A DNA stretch of 64,000 bases from JAGXQV01 sp964527565 (GTDB lineage: Bacteria > Pseudomonadota > Gammaproteobacteria > Burkholderiales > Sulfuricellaceae): contig CAZGOY010000008.1 in NCBI GenBank assembly GCA_964527565.1, positions 33,834 to 97,833 on the forward strand, read 5' to 3'. Position 1 is the stretch's first letter. Each line of letters begins with the position of its first letter. Below are positions 42,823-51,233 of this stretch, piece by piece. Position numbers and translations under genes: made by a program. The notes under the pieces were generated by a model, which did not search any database, was not told the origin of the DNA, and was given only the letters and a program-made list of their open reading frames with translations.

Positions 42823-43281
42823 ATGTCCGTTCAACCTGCCCCGCAACTCGAACTGCCCGCCACGTCCGGCAAGATACTGAGCACCGCGAAACGCTCCGGC
42901 AAGAAGCTGGTGCTGTATTTTTACCCCAAGGACGCCACCCCCGGCTGCACTACCGAAGCGCAGCAATTCCGCGACCTACACGCGCAATTCGAGCAGGCTG
43001 GCTGTGAAATCGTCGGTGTTTCGCGTGACAGCCTGAAATCGCACGAAACTTTCAAGAGCAAGCAGGAACTGCCATTTGAACTGGCCAGCGATGCCGAGGA
43101 AAAGGCCTGCGCCCTGTTCGATGTCATCAAACTGAAAAATATGTATGGCAAACAGGTCAAGGGCATCGAACGCAGTACCTTCGTCATCAATGAAAACGGC
43201 GAAATCAGCCGTGAATGGCGCGCAGTGAAGGTACCCGGACACGCCCAGGAAGTGCTCGATTTCGTCAACGCTCTCAAATAA
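42823..43281 (+). CDS. bcp: Thioredoxin-dependent peroxiredoxin (BCP-type)
   Basis: A 152-residue atypical peroxiredoxin. The peroxidatic Cys is in YPKDATPGCTTEA (about residue 45), which matches PrxQ/BCP rather than AhpC. A GVSRDSLKSH loop and the IERSTFVI strand follow. The usual resolving Cys five residues after the peroxidatic Cys is absent (CTTEAQ instead of CTxEAC), so resolution may use a different Cys or an external thiol. GGAGG lies upstream of the ATG. Confidence 0.9.
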   Translation: MSVQPAPQLELPATSGKILSTAKRSGKKLVLYFYPKDATPGCTTEAQQFRDLHAQFEQAGCEIVGVSRDSLKSHETFKSKQELPFELASDAEEKACALFDVIKLKNMYGKQVKGIERSTFVINENGEISREWRAVKVPGHAQEVLDFVNALK

Positions 43282-43292
43282 CAAGGATACCC

Positions 43293-44690
43293 ATGGCACG
43301 CAAAGCCCGCACCCTGAACAAGATTTTCGTTCTCGACACCAACGTGCTGATGCACGACCCCACCAGCCTGTTCCGTTTCGAAGAGCATGATGTTTTCCTG
43401 CCGATGATTACCCTGGAGGAATTGGACAATCACAAGAAGGGCATGACCGAAGTGGCGCGCAACGCGCGCCAGGCCAGCCGTTTTCTCGACGAGATCGTCA
43501 GCGGCACACCTGCCGACATCGAAAAGGGATTTACCCTGGCGCGGCGCAACCAGGGCAGCAGCGGGCGGCTGTTCCTGCAAACACGCATCATGAACGGCAA
43601 CCTTCCGGCGGCGCTGCCCACCACCAAGGCCGACAATCAGATCATCGGCGTGGTCATGCACCTGCAGGACGAATTTCCCAAGCGCGAGGTGATCCTGGTG
43701 TCGAAAGACATCAACATGCGCATCAAGGCACGCGCGCTGGGCTTTGCGGCAGAAGACTATTTCAACGACAAGGTACTGGAAGACACCGACCTGCTCTACA
43801 CAGGTCTAAAAGCCTTACCCGCCGATTTCTGGGAAACCCACGGCAAGGGCATGGAATCCTGGCAGGCCGATGGCCACACTTTTTACCGCGTGCGCGGGCC
43901 TTTGTGCTCCAGCCTGATGGTCAACCAATTCCTGTTCTTCGAGCACGACCCGTCTTTCCACGCCCTCGTTCATGAGGCGGAAGGGCACACCGCCGTGCTA
44001 CGCACCACCAAGGACTACGCGCACCAGAAAAACAGCGTATGGGGTATCACCGCGCGCAACCGCGAGCAGAACTTTGCCCTCAACCTGCTGATGAACCCGG
44101 AAGTCGATTTCATCACCCTGCTGGGCCAAGCAGGAACCGGCAAAACCTTGTTGACGCTCGCATCGGCGTTGACCCAGACACTCGACCAGAAAATCTACAA
44201 CGAGGTCATCATGACCCGCGTCACCGTTCCGGTGGGCGAAGATATCGGCTTCCTGCCAGGCTCTGAAGAAGAAAAGATGGCGCCATGGATGGGCGCGCTG
44301 GAAGACAACCTCGACGTGCTCAACAAGACCGACGACGAAGCGGGCGACTGGGGGCGCGCGGCAACGCAGGACCTGATCCGTTCACGGGTGAAGATCAAGT
44401 CGCTGAATTTCATGCGCGGACGCACCTTCCTGAAAAAATTCCTGATTATCGATGAAGCGCAGAACCTGACGCCCAAGCAGATGAAAACCCTCATCACCCG
44501 CGCCGGCCCCGGCACCAAGGTCGTGTGCATGGGCAACATCGCGCAGATCGACACGCCCTATCTCACCGAAGGCAGTTCCGGCCTGACCTATGTGGTGGAT
44601 CGTTTCAAGGGCTGGGAACATAGCGGCCACATCACCTTGATGCGTGGCGAACGCTCGCGGCTCGCCGATCACGCGGCAGAAGTGCTTTAG
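43293..44690 (+). CDS. PIN-PhoH fusion ATPase
   Basis: A 465-residue PhoH2/YlaK-type protein. The N-terminal PIN domain (about residues 1-145) has the acidic site starting VLDTNVLMHD. The C-terminal PhoH domain has Walker A GQAGTGKT (about 285) and Walker B LIIDEAQN (about 385). PhoH2-type proteins have been reported to act as RNA helicase-nucleases. AAGGA lies upstream of the ATG at 43293, 11 bp after bcp, so the two may be co-transcribed. Confidence 0.92.
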   Translation: MARKARTLNKIFVLDTNVLMHDPTSLFRFEEHDVFLPMITLEELDNHKKGMTEVARNARQASRFLDEIVSGTPADIEKGFTLARRNQGSSGRLFLQTRIMNGNLPAALPTTKADNQIIGVVMHLQDEFPKREVILVSKDINMRIKARALGFAAEDYFNDKVLEDTDLLYTGLKALPADFWETHGKGMESWQADGHTFYRVRGPLCSSLMVNQFLFFEHDPSFHALVHEAEGHTAVLRTTKDYAHQKNSVWGITARNREQNFALNLLMNPEVDFITLLGQAGTGKTLLTLASALTQTLDQKIYNEVIMTRVTVPVGEDIGFLPGSEEEKMAPWMGALEDNLDVLNKTDDEAGDWGRAATQDLIRSRVKIKSLNFMRGRTFLKKFLIIDEAQNLTPKQMKTLITRAGPGTKVVCMGNIAQIDTPYLTEGSSGLTYVVDRFKGWEHSGHITLMRGERSRLADHAAEVL

Positions 44691-44718
44691 TTTACAAGAC
44701 ACTCTGGTTCAGGGAGCC

Positions 44719-45168
44719 ATGCGCGACATACTGACAATCTGCTTTTTGCTGCTACTGGGCAACAGCCACGGCATTCACGCCGAGGTTTACAAGATCATCG
44801 GTGCGGACGGCAGGATTTCCTACACCGACAAACCACCGGAAAGCACTTCAGGAGAGAAGACGGAAAAGCTCAAATTGCAGACTTATGCAGGCGACCCGGT
44901 GGTTTCTTCATCGAACAGCGCCGTCAAGCGGGTGGTGATTATTTCAGCGGAATGGTGCGGCGTATGCACGCGCGCCAAAGCCTACATGCGCAGCCACAAG
45001 ATTGATTTCGAAGAATGGGATATCGACAAATCCAACTTTGCGCGCGCGAAGATGAAAGAGCACGGCGCCAAAGGCGTTCCCTTGATTCTGGTGGGTAAGC
45101 AGAAGATGGTTGGCTTCAGTGAAGCGACCTTGGAGGAGATGCTCAAGAAAACCATGCAAGCCAGATGA
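44719..45168 (+). CDS. Exported DUF4124-glutaredoxin fusion
   Basis: A 149-residue secreted protein. It has a signal peptide ending near HGIHA (residue about 21), a DUF4124 segment (EVYKIIGADGRISYTDKPP) at about 22-45, then a glutaredoxin-like domain with redox motif WCGVC (about 78) and VPLIL before the last helix. It is probably a periplasmic thiol-disulfide protein. GGGAG precedes the ATG. It is 28 bp after the PhoH gene. Confidence 0.82.
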   Translation: MRDILTICFLLLLGNSHGIHAEVYKIIGADGRISYTDKPPESTSGEKTEKLKLQTYAGDPVVSSSNSAVKRVVIISAEWCGVCTRAKAYMRSHKIDFEEWDIDKSNFARAKMKEHGAKGVPLILVGKQKMVGFSEATLEEMLKKTMQAR

Positions 45169-45173
45169 CCGAC

Positions 45174-45521
45174 TTATGGCTTGTTCCTCTGTTCCTCATA
45201 ATGGCGGGCGAACATAGCCTCCAGATCGTCAATCACTTCCGCCGCCGGACGTCCCTGCAACAAGTGCCGCTGCATGTGTCCGGCGGACTCATGCAGCAGT
45301 TTGTCCGGGTTGAGCATGGGATAGGTGTCGCGCAGGCGCTGGAGCGCTTTCACCACGGACTCTCCAGCCGGACGCGGAATATCCCTGGGCGCTGTTTCAG
45401 AAGCCGTCATCATCGGAGTGGCATCGCGAGCGGCAAGAAACTCGGCAAACGCCAGCAGATTGCCGCGCGATTCGTCCGGCAGGGCACGAAATATCTCAAG
45501 CAACCGTTTTTCCACAGTCAT
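45174..45521 (-). CDS. Hypothetical protein
   Basis: A 115-residue soluble protein, MTVEKRLLEIFRAL at the start, with a helix ESRGNLLAFAEFLAAR (about 14-30) often seen in small bacterial proteins of unknown function. A Pro-rich linker is followed by a helical C-terminus ending in a charged tail. CAGGA precedes the ATG at 45521. It lies convergent with the glutaredoxin-like gene, five bases apart. Confidence 0.6.
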   Translation of the reverse strand: MTVEKRLLEIFRALPDESRGNLLAFAEFLAARDATPMMTASETAPRDIPRPAGESVVKALQRLRDTYPMLNPDKLLHESAGHMQRHLLQGRPAAEVIDDLEAMFARHYEEQRNKP

Positions 45522-45586
45522 TTTCCTGGCAATGTACAAGACCAATCTCCACGGATGCTTCCGTATTTACCCGGGATTTCACGGAT

Positions 45587-45624
45587 AAAAAAACGGGACT
45601 TCCAAGCTTTCTTGAAAGTCCCGT
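45587..45624 (-). terminator. Terminator of tRNA-Pro
   Basis: On the minus strand ACGGGACTT pairs with AAGTCCCGT around a loop that itself contains AAGCTT, followed by seven Ts. It lies eight bases after the tRNA 3' end. Confidence 0.88.
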
Positions 45625-45629
45625 CTCTG

Positions 45630-45708
<79 letters not shown>

Positions 45709-45744
45709 AAAGACGCGCATTATAGCCGAACTTCTCGAGCGGGG

Positions 45745-46167
45745 CTAGACTCTCAGCAATTCCAGCACACTTTTGATTTCGCCGCGCAATAGCGCCACGT
45801 CCACCGCGGGTGCCGCGGGAGGAATAACGGGTGCCATCTGAACAGGCACCTCCACGGAAGCGGGAATTGGCAATATGACTTCCGGTTGCGGTTTGACATC
45901 TTCACCGCCTTCGAGAATATGCCTTGCACCATCAATGGTGTAGCGGTTTTCATAGAGCAATTCGCGGATACGCCGAATCAGCAGCACCTCGTGGTGCTGG
46001 TAGTAGCGACGATTTCCGCGCCGCTTGACCGGCTTGAGCTGGGTGAATTCCTGCTCCCAGTAACGCAGCACATGCGGCTTGACGTCACAAAGCTCGCTCA
46101 CTTCACCGATGGTGAAGTAGCGCTTCGCCGGAATCGGCGGCAATTCAGACTTGGTTGCCTGTTCCAT
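45745..46167 (-). CDS. MerR-family regulator downstream of ihfA
   Basis: A 140-residue protein with a winged-helix MerR DNA-binding domain at about residues 15-85 (FTIGEVSELCDVKPHVLRYW, then RRYYQHHEV). A Pro/Val-rich linker and a short helical end follow. It lacks metal-binding cysteines, so it is not a MerR metal sensor. It overlaps ihfA by 23 bp and ends the pheST-ihfA operon, as in many beta- and gammaproteobacteria. Its targets are unknown. Confidence 0.9.
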   Translation of the reverse strand: MEQATKSELPPIPAKRYFTIGEVSELCDVKPHVLRYWEQEFTQLKPVKRRGNRRYYQHHEVLLIRRIRELLYENRYTIDGARHILEGGEDVKPQPEVILPIPASVEVPVQMAPVIPPAAPAVDVALLRGEIKSVLELLRV

Positions 46168-46453
46168 GGTTGGCGGTTTCTACCAGGCCCTTGAGTTTCT
46201 GGCTGGCATGAAAAGTAACCACGCGGCGGGCGGTAATCGGAATTTCCTCGCCGGTCTTGGGGTTGCGTCCGGGGCGCTCGGGCTTGTCGCGCAATTCAAA
46301 ATTACCGAACCCGGAAAGCTTTACCCCTTCACCTTTTTCCAAAGAGGTACGGATTTCCTCGAAAAAGGATTCCACCATATCCTTGGCTTCCCGCTTGTTC
46401 AATCCAACCTTCTCGAATAACAGGTCAGCCAACTCGGCTTTTGTCAGTGTCAT
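46145..46453 (-). CDS. ihfA: Integration host factor alpha subunit
   Basis: A 102-residue DNABII protein. It has MTLTKAELADLLFE, GFGNFELR and RPGRNPKTGE (DNA-bending arm, about residues 62-71), with the alpha-type start. With IhfB it bends DNA for recombination and transcription. It is 9 bp downstream of pheT. Confidence 0.96.
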   Translation of the reverse strand: MTLTKAELADLLFEKVGLNKREAKDMVESFFEEIRTSLEKGEGVKLSGFGNFELRDKPERPGRNPKTGEEIPITARRVVTFHASQKLKGLVETANHGTGNQV

Positions 46454-46462
46454 TACAGTTCC

Positions 46463-48817
46463 TCAACCACGTAGCTTGGCACCGAATCCGGTCGCCAAAA
46501 TCTGTACCAGAGACGAAATGGCTGCTTCGGTTTCGTCGTCTGTCAAAGTTTTTTGAGTATCTTGCATCAGCACCCGGAATGCAAGACTTTTTTTACCTGA
46601 ATCAATGCCTTTGCCGCGATATACGTCAAACAGGTTTAAATCCGTAATGCTGGACGGGAGTTGCCCGGAGAGCAAATCCAGCATAGCCTGGACGCTTACG
46701 CCTTCGTCCACCATGACGGCAATATCACGCCGCACCGGGGGAAAGCGAGACACTTCGCTAAAGACCGGTACGGCACGCTGCAATAGCGGCTTCAGATCAA
46801 GTTCAAACATGACCGCAGCACCTGGCAAGGCATATTTCTGCTGCCATTTGGGATGCAGTGTCCCGATCCAGCCCACCCCCTCCCCCCCTACCCGGATTCT
46901 GGCCGATTGCCCCGGATGCAAGGCGGGGTGTACGGCTGCCTCGAAACGCAAGGGCAGTGGATGACACAAGGCTTCCACGTCGGCCTTGACATCATAGAAA
47001 TCGACCGGGCGCGACACTTCGCCCCACTGTTCCGGGCGAGCATTGCCGTAACACAAGCCGGCGATTCTTTCAGGCTGGTCATAGCCCCCTTCAGTGCGCT
47101 GGAAACAACGTCCGGATTCGAACAGGCGCACCCGCTCCTGTTTGCGGTTGAGGTTGGAACAGAGCGTATCCAATAAACCGCCGAACAGGGTGGAACGCAT
47201 CACATTCATCTGGCTGGCAATCGGATTGAGCAGGCGTACCGGTTGCAGGTTACCCGCCAGGTCGGCTTCCCATTCCTCGTTAACGAAAGCGTAGCTGACG
47301 ATTTCCTGATAGTCTCGATTCGCCAGCAGGATTTTCAGCGCATGGACGTCACGTGTCGTTTCCGGAAGCGGCAGCATGCGCAGGTTGCCGTGTGGCGGAT
47401 TCTCCGGCAGGCTGTCATAGCCGTGCAGGCGTGCGACTTCCTCGATGAAATCCTCTTCAATACCCAAGTCGAAACGGTGGCTCGGCGGCACGACCTCGAA
47501 AACGCCCCCGCTTCCGCTGTAATCCAACCCCAGATTTCCCAGCAATCCGGCAATGCGGGCGTCATCCAGGTCGATCCCGAGAATGCGGCGCACACGCTCT
47601 GCGCGCAAGGTCACTTTCTCGCGCGGCGGCAACTGCGCCACTGCCTCACTGATCTCGCCGGCCTGGCCGCCACAGATTTCCTGCACCAGCGCGGTAGCGC
47701 GCTCCAGCGCAGCAACGGCAAAGGCGAAATCCACCCCCCGTTCAAAGCGGTAAGAGGAATCCGAGCCGAAACCCAGGCGGCGCGATTTTCCAGCAATCAC
47801 TGCCGGGTTGAAGAAGGCGCTTTCCAGAAAGATATCGACAGTTTGATCCGATACCGCGCTTTCCGCTCCGCCCATGATCCCCGCCAGCGCCAGCGGCTTG
47901 TGCTCATCGGCGATGACCAGCATGTCGGTTTGCAGGGTGAGAGTCTGATCGTTAAGAAGCCTGAGGGTTTCGCCCTCACGGGAAAAGCGTACCGTAATAC
48001 TGCCGCTGATTTTTGCCGCATCAAATGCGTGCATCGGTTGCCCAAGCTCAAGCAGGATGTAATTGGTAATGTCAACGATGGCACTGATACTGCGCAAGCC
48101 GCTACGCTCCAGGCGCCGCACCATCCATGAAGGCGTTGCCGCCCGCGCATCCACCCCGGCAATCACGCGTCCGGCATAGCGCGGGCAGGCTTGCGGCGCG
48201 TCGAGGCGCACCGGGATTTTTCTATCCGAGGTTACAACGGCTGTGTAGATTGCCGGGCGCGCAAACGGTACACCGCTGATCGCTGAAACTTCACGCGCCA
48301 CACCCAGCAGCGACAGACAATCCGCCCGGTTGGGCGTGAGTTTCAGGGTAAACAGCTTGTCGTCGAGATCGAGATAGGAGCGAATATCCGTTCCCACCGG
48401 CGCATCTTCCGGCAATACCAGAAGCCCATCGCTGGTTTCCGCCAGTCCCAATTCCTTAGCCGAGCACAGCATGCCCGAAGACTCCACGCCACGCAGCTTG
48501 GCCTGTTTGATTTCGATACCTGGCAACCGGGCGCCCACCAAGGCGCAGGGTACTTTCAATCCCGGAGCGACATTGGATGCCCCGCAGACGATTTGCAGCG
48601 GCTCGCCCCCGGCATCCACCTGGCACACGTTGAGGCGGTCGGCTTGCGGATGCTTGGTGATTTCCAGCACTTGGGCTACCACCAGCTTGTCAAAGGGCGG
48701 CGCCACTGTCTCCAGCGCTTCCACTTCCAGACCGGCCATGGTCAGCGCGTGCGCCAGCGCAGCACTATCGAGCGGCGGATTAACAAAGGTTCGCAGCCAG
48801 TTTTCGGAAAATTTCAT
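46463..48817 (-). CDS. pheT: Phenylalanine-tRNA ligase beta subunit
   Basis: A 784-residue PheRS beta subunit of normal size. It has an N-terminal tRNA-binding EMAP-like domain (about 40-150), B3/B4 editing domain (about 210-390), B5 domain, catalytic-like core and a C-terminal ferredoxin-fold anticodon-binding domain (about 690-784, FPPVRRDIAV). Pairs with PheS to charge tRNA-Phe. It starts 62 bp after the pheS stop. Confidence 0.97.
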   Translation of the reverse strand: MKFSENWLRTFVNPPLDSAALAHALTMAGLEVEALETVAPPFDKLVVAQVLEITKHPQADRLNVCQVDAGGEPLQIVCGASNVAPGLKVPCALVGARLPGIEIKQAKLRGVESSGMLCSAKELGLAETSDGLLVLPEDAPVGTDIRSYLDLDDKLFTLKLTPNRADCLSLLGVAREVSAISGVPFARPAIYTAVVTSDRKIPVRLDAPQACPRYAGRVIAGVDARAATPSWMVRRLERSGLRSISAIVDITNYILLELGQPMHAFDAAKISGSITVRFSREGETLRLLNDQTLTLQTDMLVIADEHKPLALAGIMGGAESAVSDQTVDIFLESAFFNPAVIAGKSRRLGFGSDSSYRFERGVDFAFAVAALERATALVQEICGGQAGEISEAVAQLPPREKVTLRAERVRRILGIDLDDARIAGLLGNLGLDYSGSGGVFEVVPPSHRFDLGIEEDFIEEVARLHGYDSLPENPPHGNLRMLPLPETTRDVHALKILLANRDYQEIVSYAFVNEEWEADLAGNLQPVRLLNPIASQMNVMRSTLFGGLLDTLCSNLNRKQERVRLFESGRCFQRTEGGYDQPERIAGLCYGNARPEQWGEVSRPVDFYDVKADVEALCHPLPLRFEAAVHPALHPGQSARIRVGGEGVGWIGTLHPKWQQKYALPGAAVMFELDLKPLLQRAVPVFSEVSRFPPVRRDIAVMVDEGVSVQAMLDLLSGQLPSSITDLNLFDVYRGKGIDSGKKSLAFRVLMQDTQKTLTDDETEAAISSLVQILATGFGAKLRG

Positions 48818-48879
48818 GATCGTATTACCGCTTGGAACGAAGGAAAGTGACGGCCAAAACCGCCCAGTACCTCAATGGG

Positions 48880-49899
48880 CTAGTTGAATTGCCTCAAAAA
48901 ACGTAAGTCGTTCTCGTAAAACAGGCGCAGATCGTTCACCCCATAACGCAACATGGTGAGGCGGTCCGGCCCCATGCCGAAGGCAAAACCCTGATACTGG
49001 CGCGAATCGATATTGACGTGCTTCAGGACGTTGGGATGCACCATGCCGCACCCCCCGACTTCCAGCCAGCCGGTATGACTACATACGCGGCAACCGGCAC
49101 CGCCGCAAAATACGCAGCCCATGTCAATTTCAGCGGAAGGTTCGGTAAAGGGAAAAAACGAGGGGCGAAAACGCACCTTGAGTGCTTCCTGCTCAAAAAA
49201 GCGGCGCAGAAAATCCGCCACCACGCCTTTCAGATCGGCGAAAGTCACATCGCGGTCGATCCACAGCCCTTCCACCTGGTGGAACATCGGCGAATGGGTG
49301 GCATCGCTATCGACACGGTAAACCCGCCCTGGGGCAATAACCTTGATGGGCGGTTGATGCTCCAGCATGTAGCGCACCTGGATCGGCGAAGTATGCGTGC
49401 GTAGCAGATCGCCGCCCTCGACATAGAAAGTGTCGTGCATGGAACGCGCGGGGTGGTCTTCCGGCGTATTCAGAGCGGTAAAATTGTAGAAGTCACTCTC
49501 GATTTCCGGGCCTTCCGCAACAGCAAAGCCGATGGACCGGAACAGCTCTTCGATGCGACGCAGGGTCAGGGTGACCGGGTGCAGACCGCCGCTGCCCGAG
49601 CCGCGCCCCGGCAAAGTGACATCCAGAGACTCCTTGGACAATTGCGCTTGCAGTTGTTGCTCGCGCAAGGCGTCGCGCCGTGCTTGCAGTGCCTGTTCAA
49701 TACCATCCTTGACTTGATTGATGCGCGCGCCCGCTTCGCGGCGTTCCTCCGCCGGCATCTTTCCTAACTGCTTGAGCAGCTCGCTAAGCGCACCGCTCTT
49801 GCCCAGATAGCGCGCCTTGCCTTGCTCCAGTTCATCGACATTGTCGATAGCGGCAAAGGCGGCAACGGCTTCATTTAGAAGTTGATCGAGATTTTGCAT
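48880..49899 (-). CDS. pheS: Phenylalanine-tRNA ligase alpha subunit
   Basis: A 339-residue PheRS alpha subunit with an N-terminal coiled coil (about 1-85) and class II catalytic core. Motif 2 region: RTHTSPIQVRYM and FHQVEGLWID; motif 3: GFAFGMGPDRLTMLRYG near the end. A terminator-like hairpin and a longer palindrome lie between rplT and this gene, so its expression may be partly uncoupled from the ribosomal genes. Confidence 0.97.
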   Translation of the reverse strand: MQNLDQLLNEAVAAFAAIDNVDELEQGKARYLGKSGALSELLKQLGKMPAEERREAGARINQVKDGIEQALQARRDALREQQLQAQLSKESLDVTLPGRGSGSGGLHPVTLTLRRIEELFRSIGFAVAEGPEIESDFYNFTALNTPEDHPARSMHDTFYVEGGDLLRTHTSPIQVRYMLEHQPPIKVIAPGRVYRVDSDATHSPMFHQVEGLWIDRDVTFADLKGVVADFLRRFFEQEALKVRFRPSFFPFTEPSAEIDMGCVFCGGAGCRVCSHTGWLEVGGCGMVHPNVLKHVNIDSRQYQGFAFGMGPDRLTMLRYGVNDLRLFYENDLRFLRQFN

Positions 49900-49920
49900 T
49901 TTCCTAGCGGAAACCAGATA

Positions 49921-49973
49921 CTGGATGCCAAGTTTCTCCCCATGTCCATACCGGGAAGATACTTGGCATCCAG
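49921..49973. repeat. Long-loop inverted repeat upstream of pheS
   Basis: CTGGATGCCAAGT and ACTTGGCATCCAG form 13-bp perfect arms separated by 27 nt. It lies in the transcribed spacer ahead of pheS, just after a terminator-like hairpin. Confidence 0.6.
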
Positions 49974-49995
49974 CCTCACAAAGTATTCAGGCGTG

Positions 49996-50023
49996 AAAAA
50001 AGGAGGCTGCACCAGCCTCCTTT
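49996..50023 (-). terminator. Terminator after rplT / possible pheS attenuator
   Basis: AAAGGAGGCT pairs with AGCCTCCTTT around a 5-nt loop and on the minus strand is followed by a run of T. It lies 15 bases after the rplT stop, inside the operon, so it either ends rplT transcripts or attenuates pheST. Confidence 0.8.
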
Positions 50024-50038
50024 CTCATGCCGGGTTTA

Positions 50039-50395
50039 TCAGGCGAGGCTGGCCTTGGCCTGTTCCACAATCTTGGCGAAAGCGGGCTTGTCAAATACTG
50101 CCAGATCAGCCAACACCTTACGGTCGATTTCGATCGCAGCCTTTTTCATGGCATTCATGAAAACGCTGTAGGTCATGCCCAACTCACGCGTGGCGGCGTT
50201 GATACGCACGATCCACAGGGCACGGAATTGACGCTTGCGCTGGCGACGGTCGCGGTAGGCATACTGCCCCGCCTTCATCACCGCCTCGTTGGCGACGCGG
50301 AATACGTTACCACGACGACCGCGGTAACCCTTGGCTTGTTCCAGAACTTTCTTGTGACGGGCGCGTGCCGTTACACCACGTTTTACTCTTGGCAT
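50039..50395 (-). CDS. rplT: 50S ribosomal protein L20
   Basis: A 118-residue L20 of typical length, starting MPRVKRGVTARARHKKVLEQ. It binds 23S rRNA early in 50S assembly and, in model species, represses its own operon. It lies 12 bp after rpmI. Confidence 0.98.
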   Translation of the reverse strand: MPRVKRGVTARARHKKVLEQAKGYRGRRGNVFRVANEAVMKAGQYAYRDRRQRKRQFRALWIVRINAATRELGMTYSVFMNAMKKAAIEIDRKVLADLAVFDKPAFAKIVEQAKASLA

Positions 50396-50407
50396 CTCAT
50401 CTCTCCT

Positions 50408-50605
50408 TTAGGCGTAGGGCATCATGGCACGCACGGACTTCACGTCGCTGGGATTCAGCATCGTGGTACCGCGCAACTGGCGCTTGCGCTTGGTGGTCTT
50501 CTTGGTGAGGATGTGACGCAGGTTGGCGTGAGTACGCTTGATACCGCCACCACCCAGAGCTTTGAAGCGCTTGGCGGCGCCGCTCTTGGTTTTCATCTTG
50601 GGCAT
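50408..50605 (-). CDS. rpmI: 50S ribosomal protein L35
   Basis: A 65-residue L35, MPKMKTKSGAAKRFK at its start, highly basic. It is encoded between infC and rplT, the universal order. Confidence 0.98.
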   Translation of the reverse strand: MPKMKTKSGAAKRFKALGGGGIKRTHANLRHILTKKTTKRKRQLRGTTMLNPSDVKSVRAMMPYA

Positions 50606-50680
50606 GATTGCTCCTAGTATTGCTGGTTTATAAACATAACGCTCAGTGGCCGGTCATGCCGACACTTCATGTACTGGTCG

Positions 50681-51199
50681 CTACTTCTTTTTGGGCGACA
50701 ACACCATGATCATCTGGCGGCCTTCCATTTTGGGAAATTGTTCAACCACACCCTGTTCGAGCAAATCGGCTTCGACCCGCTTGAGGAGCCGTAAACCAAT
50801 TTCCTGGTGGGTCATTTCCCGGCCACGGAACCGCAAGGTAATCTTGCACTTGTCGCCTTCTTCGAGGAAACGTATCAGGTTACGCAACTTGACCTGATAG
50901 TCTCCTTCGTCCGTTCCCGGACGAAACTTCACTTCCTTGACCTGGATCTGCTTTTGCTTGAGCTTGGCATCGTGCTGCCGCTTGCTCTCCTGGTACTTGA
51001 ACTTGCCGTAATCCATCAAACGGCATACCGGGGGTTGCGCGGTCGGCGCGATTTCCACCAAGTCGACTTCGATGTCTTCCGACATCTGGAGGGCGGTTGC
51101 CAGACTGACAATACCCAGCGGCTCCCCTTCCACCCCCACCAAACGAATTTCCGGCGCAGTAATCTCGCCGTTAATCCGCGATTCTTTTGCCTGAGCGAT
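50681..51199 (-). CDS. infC: Translation initiation factor IF-3, AUC start
   Basis: A 172-residue IF-3. The N-domain reads SRINGEITAPEIRLVG, and the C-domain includes MDYGKFKYQESKRQ and LRFRGREM. No ATG or GTG exists at a suitable place: the first GTG (51142) would remove part of the N-domain. The full N-terminus is recovered by starting at an ATC codon (51199), with GGAG eight bases upstream. A rare start codon makes infC subject to IF-3's own start-codon proofreading, which is the known autoregulation where E. coli uses AUU. Confidence 0.93.
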   Translation of the reverse strand: MAQAKESRINGEITAPEIRLVGVEGEPLGIVSLATALQMSEDIEVDLVEIAPTAQPPVCRLMDYGKFKYQESKRQHDAKLKQKQIQVKEVKFRPGTDEGDYQVKLRNLIRFLEEGDKCKITLRFRGREMTHQEIGLRLLKRVEADLLEQGVVEQFPKMEGRQMIMVLSPKKK

Positions 51200-51233
51200 A
51201 GCTAAATCTCCAAGTCAGAAAAAAAACAAAAAA

